DNA of 16,408 nt from JBHHYR01 sp046757585 (lineage in GTDB: Bacteria > Desulfobacterota > Binatia > HRBIN30). The DNA is taken from contig JBHHYR010000075.1 in assembly GCA_046757585.1 (NCBI GenBank), positions 1 to 16,408 on the forward strand, given 5' to 3'. The notes under the pieces are model-generated. The model was not told the origin of the DNA. It saw only the letters and a program-made list of their open reading frames with translations, and did no database searches. The stretch's first letter is position 1; each line of letters begins with the position of its first letter. The position numbers and the translations under genes are program-made. Below, piece by piece: positions 6,915 to 13,652 of this stretch.

Positions 6915-7419
6915 CAAGCCGGGACTCCCCGCCCACCGGCCGGCCCGTTTTCTGGCGCGACCTAGTACGCTTGGCGGCGGGCCGTACCGTCAGGACGGGA
7001 CAGGCCGCCGTTCGGACGACTTTCTCCGCGACGCTACCCATGACGAGGTGCGCCAGGCCTGTGCGACCATGGGTAGCCATGACGATCAGATCAGCACGGG
7101 CGGTCTTGGCGGTATCGACGATCACGTGCGCCGGGGAGCCGGTCTTGAGCACCGTGCGCGCTCGCTGTCCTTTCTTCGTCAGCTCGGCGCTGATACGCGC
7201 GAGCTGCTGGCTGCCGACGCGTCGTTGCTCATCCATCAACATCGCCAGGTTCGTGTTGGTCGCATACACATCCGCAGGCGTGGCGAAGTAGATCGGTTCT
7301 AGCACGTAGAGAATCAAGAGCTCCGCGCCTAGCGGCCGCGCCAACTCGCAGGCATACTTCAGGGCGTTCAGCGAGTCGTCGGAGAAATCGAGCGGTATCA
7401 GAATTCGCCTAATGCCCAT
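6898..7419 (-). CDS. Universal stress protein (UspA family)
   Basis: A single Usp domain of about 147 residues followed by a basic tail, 173 residues in total. The N-terminus I-R-R-I-L-I-P-L-D-F-S-D carries the nucleotide-site Asp (D11). The phosphate-binding motif is A-T-H-G-(9)-G-S (residues 115-129), which fits the ATP-binding subgroup pattern G-x2-G-x9-G-S/T except that the first Gly is Ala. P-V-L-T-V-R closes the fold. Residues 148-173 form an Arg/Lys-rich extension not needed by the fold. The start at ATG 7419 is supported by GGGGAGG just upstream; an upstream in-frame start at 7473 is less likely. The gene ends inside the convergent ald gene, overlapping it by 17 bp. The exact stress role cannot be read from sequence. 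Confidence 0.92.
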   Translation of the reverse strand: MGIRRILIPLDFSDDSLNALKYACELARPLGAELLILYVLEPIYFATPADVYATNTNLAMLMDEQRRVGSQQLARISAELTKKGQRARTVLKTGSPAHVIVDTAKTARADLIVMATHGRTGLAHLVMGSVAEKVVRTAACPVLTVRPAAKRTRSRQKTGRPVGGESRLVRSSR

Positions 7420-7578
7420 CGCAGCCTCCCCAATCATGCGGCGGCTGATATCATCGGCGACGACGACGCGCAAGGCAGAGCGTAGACGATAAGGGCACTC
7501 CGAAGAGCGGATTGCTCAGCGCCAACTTTGACGTCGCCCGTTTGCTCTCCGATCGCGACACGTCAGTGACCCCACGGG

Positions 7579-7794
7579 TTACTTCAGCGTACGGGCGGTG
7601 TAGGCAAAGAGCACTGCCGCCGCCAAAGCAACCAGCAAGGAACCCCGGCGCACCCACACGCCGGGGCCAGTCAGTGCCAGGCTCGTTACCATACTGAGCC
7701 AGACCCACACGATGATGCCGAAGATCGTGAACACCAAATAGGTGAACGGGTCGAGGGCCAGAAGGGTGGCCGCTTGATCGAGCAACGAAATCAT
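7579..7794 (-). CDS. Small two-TM membrane protein, hypothetical
   Basis: A 71-residue product that I do not recognise. It has two strongly hydrophobic stretches, about residues 17-40 (F-T-Y-L-V-F-T-I-F-G-I-I-V-W-V-W-L) and 52-68 (S-L-L-V-A-L-A-A-A-V-L-F-A-Y), joined by a short G-P-G-V-W-V-R-R loop, so an inner-membrane hairpin is likely. It lies on the same strand as usp, 159 bp upstream, so it may be co-transcribed with it. No good Shine-Dalgarno is seen before ATG 7794, which lowers confidence, but the hydrophobic pattern is far more protein-like than the overlapping frame on the same strand. Confidence 0.6.
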   Translation of the reverse strand: MISLLDQAATLLALDPFTYLVFTIFGIIVWVWLSMVTSLALTGPGVWVRRGSLLVALAAAVLFAYTARTLK

Positions 7795-7966
7795 TCGCGT
7801 ACCGACTGTGCGCCTCTGCCGGACGCAGCGCTATTCCCGGCATATGCCCGGAAGCTTCGGGCAGTTCAAGCACTGTTTGTCCGCACCCTTGCCACACCGG
7901 GCCTGACTTCCGCTTCGTCATGGAGTATGAGTGCCCCTATCAAGGTTACGAGCGGAGGCGGCTAAG
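7795..7966. promoter_or_regulatory. Divergent intergenic region, small membrane protein / CoA transferase
   Basis: 172 bp between divergent genes, expected to hold both promoters. The only structure I see is GCCCG-GAAGCTT-CGGGC (7846-7862), a five-bp stem around an AAGCTT core, which could be an operator half-site pair or a chance hairpin. No convincing -35/-10 pair was found. Confidence 0.3.
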
Positions 7967-9175
7967 ATGCTCAAAGTGCTCGAGGGGATTCGTCTGATCG
8001 AAGTCGCGGAATGGTTCTTTGTCCCAGGTGCCGGGACGGTACTGGCAGACTGGGGCGCCGACGTCATCAAGATCGAACATCCGACCCGCGGTGACCCTCT
8101 ACGTGGTCTCATCAGTTCTGGCATCATCCCCGGCGCCCACGGCCTCAACTTCTTCATCGAGAATGGCAGCCGCAACAAGCGCAGCGTTGGGCTGGACCTG
8201 GGGGCCGACCGGGGGCGTGAAGTGCTCTACGCACTGGTTGAAAAGGCCGACGTCTTCCTGACGAACTTCTTGCCCGCGGCCCGGCGGCGGCTGCGCATCG
8301 ATGCCGACGACTTGCAGAAGGTCAACCCGAAGATCATCTATGCCAAAGGCTCCGGTCAGGGGCCGAAAGGTCCCGAAGCGGAGCGCGGCGGGTTTGATGC
8401 GGGCTCCTTCTGGTCGCGCGGTGGTGTCGCCCATATGCTGAGCGAGCCCGGCAAGCCACCGATCATGCAACGCGCTGCCTTCGGCGATACGATCGGCGCA
8501 ACGTTTATTGCGGGTGGGATCGCCGGGGCTTTGTATCGTCGCGAGAAGACGGGCCAGGGCTGTGTCGTTGATGTGTCCCTTCTGGGCACTGCCGTGTGGC
8601 TGATGGCTCCCGACATCCTCGCGGCGCTGCTGCTCGGTCATGACCTTCCACACCATGACCGCAGCCGGGCGCCCAATCCGCTGATGAACACCTACCTGTG
8701 CAAAGACCGCAAGTGGCTCATGCTGATGATGCTCACGCCGGTGAAACACTGGGAGGAGTTCTGTAAAGCCATCGAACGGGAGGACTTGCTAGCGGAATAC
8801 CCGCTCATGAAGTGGGCCGATGACTCCACCCGTGGCCAACTCGTCGACATCCTCAGTGCCCACTTCGGCACACGCACACGGGCTGAATGGATCGATCGAC
8901 TCCTGCAGTACGACACCATCCACGCACCGGTGCAGACACCCAGCGAGATTCGCGACGACCCCCAGGTCATCGCCAATCGCTATCTGGTCGACTACGTCCA
9001 CCCCAATCATGGACCGTTCAAGGTTGCCTGCAGCCCGGTGCAGTTCGACGGCGAGCCGACGGACGTGCGCCGGGTGGCCCCCGAGGTGGGCCAGGACACC
9101 GAGGAGGTCTTACTTGAATTTGGCTTCTCATGGGAAGACATCGCTGCCCTCAAGGCCGACAAGGTCGTTTCGTAA
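7967..9175 (+). CDS. CaiB/BaiF family (class III) CoA transferase
   Basis: Transfers CoA between carboxylic acids, or acts as an acyl-CoA racemase; the family includes formyl-CoA transferase, CaiB, BaiF and alpha-methylacyl-CoA racemase. The 402-residue length is typical. The N-terminus L-E-G-I-R-L-I-E-V-A and the V-L-A-D-W-G-A-D-V-I-K-I-E-H-P segment (25-39) are hallmark, as is G-S-R-N-K-R-S-V-G-L-D-L (67-78). D174 in A-F-G-D-T-I-G-A aligns with the catalytic Asp of the family, followed by Y-R-R-E-K-T-G-Q-G-x-V-V-D-V-S-L. The start at ATG 7967 follows GGAGG with an 8-nt spacer; the frame opens earlier at 7931 but without such a signal. The substrate cannot be named. The downstream neighbour is convergent, so the gene appears to stand alone. 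Confidence 0.93.
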   Translation: MLKVLEGIRLIEVAEWFFVPGAGTVLADWGADVIKIEHPTRGDPLRGLISSGIIPGAHGLNFFIENGSRNKRSVGLDLGADRGREVLYALVEKADVFLTNFLPAARRRLRIDADDLQKVNPKIIYAKGSGQGPKGPEAERGGFDAGSFWSRGGVAHMLSEPGKPPIMQRAAFGDTIGATFIAGGIAGALYRREKTGQGCVVDVSLLGTAVWLMAPDILAALLLGHDLPHHDRSRAPNPLMNTYLCKDRKWLMLMMLTPVKHWEEFCKAIEREDLLAEYPLMKWADDSTRGQLVDILSAHFGTRTRAEWIDRLLQYDTIHAPVQTPSEIRDDPQVIANRYLVDYVHPNHGPFKVACSPVQFDGEPTDVRRVAPEVGQDTEEVLLEFGFSWEDIAALKADKVVS

Positions 9176-9196
9176 GACCTTTGGCCCGCGCCTTCA

Positions 9197-9469
9197 TCAT
9201 GGCGAGATGCAGTCCATCAGTTCCCGGAGATCACTGATCCGCCCAGCAACGCTGTTGCTTGGTGCCCCACGTTGGACGAGGACGGCTCGTGCACCCGCAG
9301 CGACGGCACCTGCAACGTCGTCGCTCACACTGTCTCCGACGTGTAGGGCGTCTCGCGCATCGGTAACGAGGCACGCCAGCACTCTGTTGAATATGCGGGG
9401 ATCAGGCTTGGCACATCCGGCATGCCCTGACGCCACTCCGCATCGCCATTCGTATTTCGCCTGAACCAT
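9197..9469 (-). pseudogene. HAD-superfamily hydrolase, C-terminal remnant
   Basis: The frame encodes only the C-terminal half of a HAD-family phosphatase: K21-P-D-P-R-I-F (motif III lysine) and H-V-G-D-S-V-S-D-D-V-A-G-A (motif IV acidic residues D46, D50/D51), then A-G-A-R-A-V-L-V-Q-R-G. The N-terminal part with the nucleophile D-x-D-G-T motif and the cap, about 100 residues or more, is absent: the upstream sequence is the end of the tandem VOC gene. The first available ATG (9469) starts just before the strand leading to motif III and has no Shine-Dalgarno. Without the catalytic Asp it cannot be a phosphatase by itself, so I call it a 5'-truncated pseudogene. A short expressed protein is not excluded. 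Confidence 0.75.
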
Positions 9470-9494
9470 GAGCGCCGACTGCCGGCCGAGCCAA

Positions 9495-10421
9495 TCAGAC
9501 CAACCGGGACGGCTCCTGCCAGAATTGAATCAGGACCCCATGGGCGCTGCGTGGCGAAATGAACGCCGTCTTGCGGCCGTGACCCAAGTCGGCCTGGCCC
9601 ACCATTCGCAAACCGTCAGCCTCGAACTGGGCGAGCAGCGGATCCAGGCGGTCGACGTGGATAGAGATGTGATGGAGGCCTTCACCCCGGCGTGCAAGAA
9701 AACGCCGTACGAAATTAGAGGGGCTGTCGTCCGCCTGTTCGATCAGCTCGACTTTGTAACCACCGAGGGTGAAATTGGCGAGCGCAAAGCTGCGATCGTA
9801 GCCAACATGCTTCTCCCGCCCCGGCCGGATGGGGAAAAAATGGCGGAAAAACTCCAGCGTCGTGCTGATATCACGCACTGCTATCGAAACGTGGTCGATC
9901 CGCATCGTAACGCTCCCCCCCGAACGCAGCCGAAACGGCGCCGTGGCGGGCCGTTCGGGTTCGACGAGGCGCGGCACTTGCCAGAACTGGATGAGCACAC
10001 CATGGGCGCTGCGTGGCGAAACGAACGCCGTCATCTCACCGCCCCCGGCATCAAAACGATCGACGACACGGATGTCACCGGCTTCGAGCCGTCGGACCAG
10101 CGGCTCCAGTCCGGTCACCTCGAGCGACAGATGATGCATGCCCTCGCCTCGCCTGTCGATGAAGCGGCGCACGAAGCTGTCGGGGCGGGTAGCCTCGATG
10201 AGCTCCAGCTTGAACTGTCCGACGTAGAAGTCACACCAGTTGAAATCATCCGTATAGCCGCGACGCTTGTCCACGCGCATGTCAACCGGCACGACGGTGC
10301 GAAAGAACCCAAGGGCGGTGTCAATATCGCGCACCGCAATGGAGACGTGATCAAACCGCATCATGTCCCGGTACGCCGTCGCGACGGTTGGCCCGTTCTG
10401 ACCATTCTCATCGTGATCCAT
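9495..10421 (-). CDS. Tandem VOC (glyoxalase/methylmalonyl-CoA epimerase-like) protein
   Basis: Two homologous VOC domains in one 308-residue chain, roughly residues 22-150 and 173-304, joined by a Pro/Arg-rich linker. Each begins with (F/I)-D-H-V-S-I-A-V-R-D-I, has a (K-L/K-V)-E-L-I-E strand, an R-R-G-E-G-(M/L)-H-H-(L/I)-S motif, and ends S-P-R-S-A-H-G-V-L-I-Q-F-W-Q. By comparison with methylmalonyl-CoA epimerase, the likely metal ligands are H25, E73 and H96/97 in domain 1 and H177, E225 and H250/251 in domain 2. The fourth position, usually Glu in a G-V-x-(V/I)-E strand, is Gln (Q145, Q299) in both. A GAGGAG with an 8-nt spacer supports ATG 10421. CoA-ester epimerisation fits the nearby CoA transferase and thiolase, but dioxygenase or lyase activity is possible. 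Confidence 0.85.
   Translation of the reverse strand: MDHDENGQNGPTVATAYRDMMRFDHVSIAVRDIDTALGFFRTVVPVDMRVDKRRGYTDDFNWCDFYVGQFKLELIEATRPDSFVRRFIDRRGEGMHHLSLEVTGLEPLVRRLEAGDIRVVDRFDAGGGEMTAFVSPRSAHGVLIQFWQVPRLVEPERPATAPFRLRSGGSVTMRIDHVSIAVRDISTTLEFFRHFFPIRPGREKHVGYDRSFALANFTLGGYKVELIEQADDSPSNFVRRFLARRGEGLHHISIHVDRLDPLLAQFEADGLRMVGQADLGHGRKTAFISPRSAHGVLIQFWQEPSRLV
9541..9570. repeat. Direct repeat copy 1 (within tandem VOC gene)
   Basis: A 30-bp stretch encoding the end of VOC domain 2 that recurs at 10003-10032 with a single mismatch. Spacing is 462 bp, exactly the 154-codon domain period, so it reflects an internal gene duplication. The nucleotide match here is much closer than the overall similarity of the two domains. 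Confidence 0.85.
10003..10032. repeat. Direct repeat copy 2 (within tandem VOC gene)
   Basis: Partner of the repeat at 9541-9570, encoding the matching end of VOC domain 1; 29 of 30 bases are identical. Confidence 0.85.
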
Positions 10422-10451
10422 GGATCGCGCTCCTCGACATGGTTGCTCCTG

Positions 10452-10688
10452 TCATGCTGTCGCGTGACTCCATGTGCAGGCTGTTCCCTTGGCACCGTCC
10501 AAGACCACGATGCCCTGCGACTTGTCCGGATCGCCAGTGAGCGCTAGGAGTTGGCGTGTATGCTGGCATGGAGGGACCGATACCCGCTGGCCACCAACGT
10601 AGCGGCCGGAGTTGGGCGCGCAGCTGGTGCAAATCAGGCCGACGCCCCGCAGGAACGTATGGATGTCGCTGAATGACATGATGGGCAT
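10452..10688 (-). CDS. Possible small Cys-containing protein, unknown
   Basis: A 78-residue frame from ATG 10688, with GAGG five bases upstream, to TGA 10452. It lies 30 bp upstream of the tandem VOC gene on the same strand, so the two could form an operon. I do not recognise the product. It has a C-T-S-C pair near residue 21, two further cysteines, and a soluble-looking composition with no membrane segment. The codons are GC-rich at third positions, as in the neighbours. The frame also opens from GTG 10712. It is the only plausible gene in the stretch 10422-10784 between the divergent VOC and trmJ genes; the alternative is that this stretch is only a long divergent promoter region. Confidence 0.4.
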   Translation of the reverse strand: MPIMSFSDIHTFLRGVGLICTSCAPNSGRYVGGQRVSVPPCQHTRQLLALTGDPDKSQGIVVLDGAKGTACTWSHATA

Positions 10689-10784
10689 CGTAGCCTCATA
10701 CACGATGAACACAAAGGGGAACAGCGATTCGCCGTTGTTATCACGTGTCCCCCTCGTCCGCGCTTCATGCTAGCATCTGCTGCG

Positions 10785-11576
10785 ATGCCACTGTGCAACA
10801 TTCGTGTCGTCTTGGTACGGCCGCGTGAGGCCGGCAACGTTGGTGCGGCGGCGCGGGCGATGAAGAACATGGGCTTGCGGGATCTAGCGCTCGTCGGGCC
10901 AGCGCCGACGCGGTCGTTCTGGGCTCGGGCCATGGCGGTCCACGCCGACGACATCCTGTCTCGTCTCCGCCGCCACACGTCGCTGGGGGAAGCGGTTGCC
11001 GGCTGTGGGTTGGTGGTCGGCACCACCTGCCGCCGCGGGCCGTACCGCCGTACCGCGCAGGCGCCACGGGCGGCGGCACCGCATATCGTGGCGGCGGCAG
11101 AGACCAACCCCGTGGCCATCGTATTTGGTCCGGAGGACCATGGGCTGAGCAACGAAGACTTGAAGGCATGCCACCACCTCATCAGCATTCCCACCGCAGA
11201 ATCATATTCCTCGCTGAATCTCGCGCAGGCGGTCTTGGTCTGTTGTTATGAGCTCTTTCTCGCTGCGGCCGGCAGCCCCACGGCTCCCCGTGCTGCAATG
11301 TTGGCGCCGGCCGAGCGAGTGGAGTTCATGTTGCAGCGCCTGCAGGCCGCATTTCTCTCGATTGGCTTCTTGTCCGCTGACAATCCCGATCACATCATGT
11401 ACGCATTTCGGCGGATGCTGGGACGGGCCCAGATGGACGAACGTGACGTCCGTATACTGCTCGCACTGGCGAGGCAGATCCAATGGTTTGGGGAGGGCGG
11501 CTGGCGGCGGGCAGTGGCCAGCCGTGAACCCATGGCGGCCGCCGGATGTCGGGAGCGGACGCAAGGGCAGGTCTAG
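10785..11576 (+). CDS. trmJ: tRNA (cytidine/uridine-2'-O-)-methyltransferase, TrmJ-type
   Basis: A SPOUT-fold RNA methylase that 2'-O-methylates the anticodon-loop nucleotide 32 of tRNAs using SAM (TrmJ/TrmH group 1). All three family motifs are seen: V-R-P-R-E-A-G-N-V-G-A-A-A-R-A-M-K-N-M-G (11-30), with R14 and N18; V-F-G-P-E-D-H-G-L-S-N-E-D-L (113-126); and I-P-T-A-E-S-Y-S-S-L-N-L-A-Q-A-V (135-150), which forms the SAM-binding trefoil knot. The product is 263 residues with a short C-terminal extension, as in TrmJ. I chose ATG 10785 because the family begins a few residues before N-I-R-V-V-L-V-R-P; ATG 10767 is possible. Neither has a Shine-Dalgarno. It is the first gene of a four-gene cluster. 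Confidence 0.92.
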   Translation: MPLCNIRVVLVRPREAGNVGAAARAMKNMGLRDLALVGPAPTRSFWARAMAVHADDILSRLRRHTSLGEAVAGCGLVVGTTCRRGPYRRTAQAPRAAAPHIVAAAETNPVAIVFGPEDHGLSNEDLKACHHLISIPTAESYSSLNLAQAVLVCCYELFLAAAGSPTAPRAAMLAPAERVEFMLQRLQAAFLSIGFLSADNPDHIMYAFRRMLGRAQMDERDVRILLALARQIQWFGEGGWRRAVASREPMAAAGCRERTQGQV

Positions 11577-11579
11577 TCC

Positions 11580-11795
11580 ATGGCGGCTGTTGTCATCCCC
11601 TTTCAAGACATCGTCCAGGCCCGCCGCCGGAACCTGGAGCGCGCCTACGCTCAATGCTGTATCGACATCATTGAGTCGAGTCTGCACCTAGCGCTCGAGG
11701 AGTTCGATGCGGCGCCGCCGGCGGAGCGGCCCCTGTACGCGCGGCGGGTGCGGCAGCTCGGCGCCTTGCTTGAATACGCGGTGCAGGTCCTGTGA
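11580..11795 (+). CDS. Small helical protein, unknown
   Basis: A 71-residue product that I do not recognise. It begins three bases after the trmJ stop, and a G-rich stretch (GGGCAGG) precedes ATG 11580, so translation is likely coupled to trmJ. The sequence reads as alpha-helical and soluble: Q-A-R-R-R-N-L-E-R-A-Y near the N-terminus, C-C-I-D-I-I-E-S-S-L-H-L-A-L-E-E-F-D in the middle, then A-R-R-V-R-Q-L-G-A-L-L-E-Y-A-V at the end. Two adjacent cysteines lie at residues 26-27. Its stop codon overlaps the start of the next small gene. The close packing is the main evidence that it is real. Confidence 0.6.
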   Translation: MAAVVIPFQDIVQARRRNLERAYAQCCIDIIESSLHLALEEFDAAPPAERPLYARRVRQLGALLEYAVQVL

Positions 11796-11947
11796 CCCTG
11801 CCAACCGCGCTCGGCAGCGGCCTCGCGGTCGTTGCGGTGCTGCTCCTCCTGGTGTTGATCAATCAGCGGCACGCCGTCGCGCACGACAGCCGCGAGCACC
11901 CGCAGCTCCTTGCAGCGAGTAGAGATGTGCCGCACAAGCGCAGGTAG
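11792..11947 (+). CDS. Small single-TM protein, unknown
   Basis: A 51-residue frame starting with GTG at 11792, which overlaps the TGA of the preceding gene as GTGA, and ending with TAG at 11945-11947. Residues 8-23 form one strongly hydrophobic helix (G-S-G-L-A-V-V-A-V-L-L-L-L-V-L-I), followed by a charged, His/Arg-rich tail of about 28 residues ending K-R-R, so a membrane-anchored peptide is likely. No family is recognised. The four-base overlap with the upstream gene and the membrane-like N-terminus are the evidence; it is too short for statistics. Confidence 0.5.
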   Translation: MTLPTALGSGLAVVAVLLLLVLINQRHAVAHDSREHPQLLAASRDVPHKRR

Positions 11948-11966
11948 GCATCCAGGCGCGGGGCTC

Positions 11967-13346
11967 ATGTGGCGTGGATGCCGGCTGCTGGCGGCGCTCT
12001 GCCTCTGCACGCTCGTGGGAGCGCGCGTGGTTGCCGCAGGGATCTCGGTTCAGGACGAACGGGAACTTGGAAAGAAGTTCTCGCTGGAGGCGCGTGCCAA
12101 GTTGCCGTTGCTCGGCGACGTGGAAATCACGAACTATGTGGACCACATCGGCCAGAAGATTGTCGCGGCCCTTGGTGCGCAGCCCTTCACGTATCATTTC
12201 TTCGTCCTGCGGGACATGCACATCAACGCCTTCGCTGTGCCCGGCGGATACATCTATGTCAATGCGGGGCTGCTGACACATGTGCGCAATGACGATGAAC
12301 TGGCTGGCGTGCTCGGCCATGAAATCGCGCATGTGAACGCGCACCATCTCGCGCGCCAGCAAGCAGCAACACGGTTGCTGAACTATGCCACGCTACTCGG
12401 CATGCTGTTGTCAGTCGTGCAGCCCGCGGTGGGAGCTGGTGCGCTGGCGGTGAACGCCGCGACCCAGCTCAAGTATTCCCGCGAGTTCGAGCAGGAAGCT
12501 GACTACCTCGGAGTAGGCTACATGCGGCAAGCAGGTTACGCTCCCCGGGGCATGCTGAGGTTCTTCAGGCAGATGTGGGATCAGCAGCGTCTCAAGCCGG
12601 CGGCAGCTCCGCCGTTCCTGCTCTCCCACCCGCTCACCGAGACGCGGCTCAGCAACTTGGAAGCAGTGCTGCGCACCCACCGGTGGAACCGCGAAACGCA
12701 CCGGCGTACCAGCCTCGAGCTGGAACGAGTGCAACTGCTCACCCGCGCGCATTCGGAGCCGGCAAAGGACGTCGTTGCGTTGTACCGGCGCCGGTTCGAG
12801 GTACAACCGGCAGAGCCTCGCGGGCAGTACCTGCTAGGACTTGCGTATTTGGAAACAGGAGCGTTCGACGCTGCCCGCGAGAAGCTGGAAGCCGCGCAGC
12901 GGCTTGGCTTCACCGGCGTCGAGCGGGACCTGGGCCGCGCCCTCCTGCGTTCGCGCCACCTCGAGCAAGCGCACGAGTTGCTGCGGCGCGCGGCGGAAAC
13001 AGCCCCTAATGACCCGATCGCTCACCGCGAACTGGCAAGGGTACTCGAAGCGCTGGGCGACCTCGAGGGGGCAATGCGGGAGTATGGCCGGGCAATCCGG
13101 CTCGCCCCGGATCTACAAGAGGCGCATTACGGACTGGGCATTCTCGCGGGCCGCACCGGCCACCAAGGCGACGGGTTCTACCACCTCGCGAAGGCATTCG
13201 AGCTGCGGGGTGAGTTCGACAAGGCGGTGAATCTCTTCGAGAAGGCACAACCGCTTCTGCCCCGGGGCAGTAAGCGTGCGCAGGAGGTGCGGACTACTAT
13301 CAAGGAGCTGGCCCATTACCTGGGCCGCGCCCCAGATGTGCGTTAG
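11967..13346 (+). CDS. M48 family metalloprotease with C-terminal TPRs (BepA/YfgC-like)
   Basis: A 459-residue secreted zinc protease. Residues 1-24 form a signal peptide (positive M-W-R-G-C-R, hydrophobic core, probable cleavage after V-V-A-A). The M48 catalytic domain follows: F-A-V-P-G-G-Y-I-Y-V-N-A-G-L-L at 89-103, H118-E-I-A-H122 with Glu119 as catalytic base, then S-R-E-F-E-Q-E-A-D with the third zinc ligand at about E175. A hydrophobic segment near 141-164 lies between them. From about residue 295 there are three or four TPR-like helical pairs (e.g. G-Q-Y-L-L-G-L-A-Y-L-E-T-G, A-P-N-D-P-I-A-H-R-E-L-A-R). In Proteobacteria this architecture belongs to BepA, a periplasmic protease/chaperone for outer-membrane proteins. 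ATG 11967 is chosen because it begins the signal peptide; it lies 19 bp after the preceding small gene. Confidence 0.93.
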   Translation: MWRGCRLLAALCLCTLVGARVVAAGISVQDERELGKKFSLEARAKLPLLGDVEITNYVDHIGQKIVAALGAQPFTYHFFVLRDMHINAFAVPGGYIYVNAGLLTHVRNDDELAGVLGHEIAHVNAHHLARQQAATRLLNYATLLGMLLSVVQPAVGAGALAVNAATQLKYSREFEQEADYLGVGYMRQAGYAPRGMLRFFRQMWDQQRLKPAAAPPFLLSHPLTETRLSNLEAVLRTHRWNRETHRRTSLELERVQLLTRAHSEPAKDVVALYRRRFEVQPAEPRGQYLLGLAYLETGAFDAAREKLEAAQRLGFTGVERDLGRALLRSRHLEQAHELLRRAAETAPNDPIAHRELARVLEALGDLEGAMREYGRAIRLAPDLQEAHYGLGILAGRTGHQGDGFYHLAKAFELRGEFDKAVNLFEKAQPLLPRGSKRAQEVRTTIKELAHYLGRAPDVR

Positions 13347-13652
13347 AAAACCATGGTGATTCACGAGTCCTGGTTCACGCCCGTTCTGTGCGGACTTCCG
13401 AGACGACCGGACGCATCACGGGTGTCACGCCCGAGTGTTGGGGCGTCGGTTCCTCGAATGGATGGCGCTACTCCCCGGCGGTAATCACCGTCTGGACTCC
13501 CCCCAAGCACGCCCGGGCCATTTGAACCGTTGACCGCGCCGTCGGCGCCTGTTAGGCCCCTTCTGCAGCGGAATGTCCCTTTTTGATGCAGCCCGCACAC
13601 GTACGCAGCTGGGTGGAAAATCTACCATCGGCAACCGCAACGGGAGGCAAGG
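13347..13652. other. 306-bp intergenic region upstream of thiolase
   Basis: No credible gene was found: the longest frames here are low-complexity or mere extensions of antisense frames. Three small hairpins are visible: CGGGTG-TCA-CGCCCG (13419-13433, one G-T pair), CGGT-AATC-ACCG (13479-13490) and GCGCC-GTC-GGCGC (13536-13548). None is followed by a T-tract, so I do not call a terminator. A TTGACC at 13530-13535 could be a -35 element, but no acceptable -10 follows at 16-18 bp. The last bases hold the thiolase Shine-Dalgarno. Confidence 0.5.

Noticed and set aside
7451..7921. A 156-codon minus-strand frame around the small membrane protein
   Set aside because: Composition is not protein-like, and it overlaps a frame with two clear membrane segments.
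8482..8608. Missing catalytic Asp in the CoA transferase (Gly after V-D-V-S-L-L)
   Set aside because: That position is not the catalytic one; the catalytic Asp aligns earlier, in A-F-G-D-T-I-G-A (D174), and is present.
9468..10547. A 359-codon plus-strand frame
   Set aside because: Antisense of the tandem VOC gene, which has clear domain motifs and a good Shine-Dalgarno.
13530..13558. Promoter for the thiolase
   Set aside because: TTGACC is present, but nothing like a -10 box follows at the right distance.
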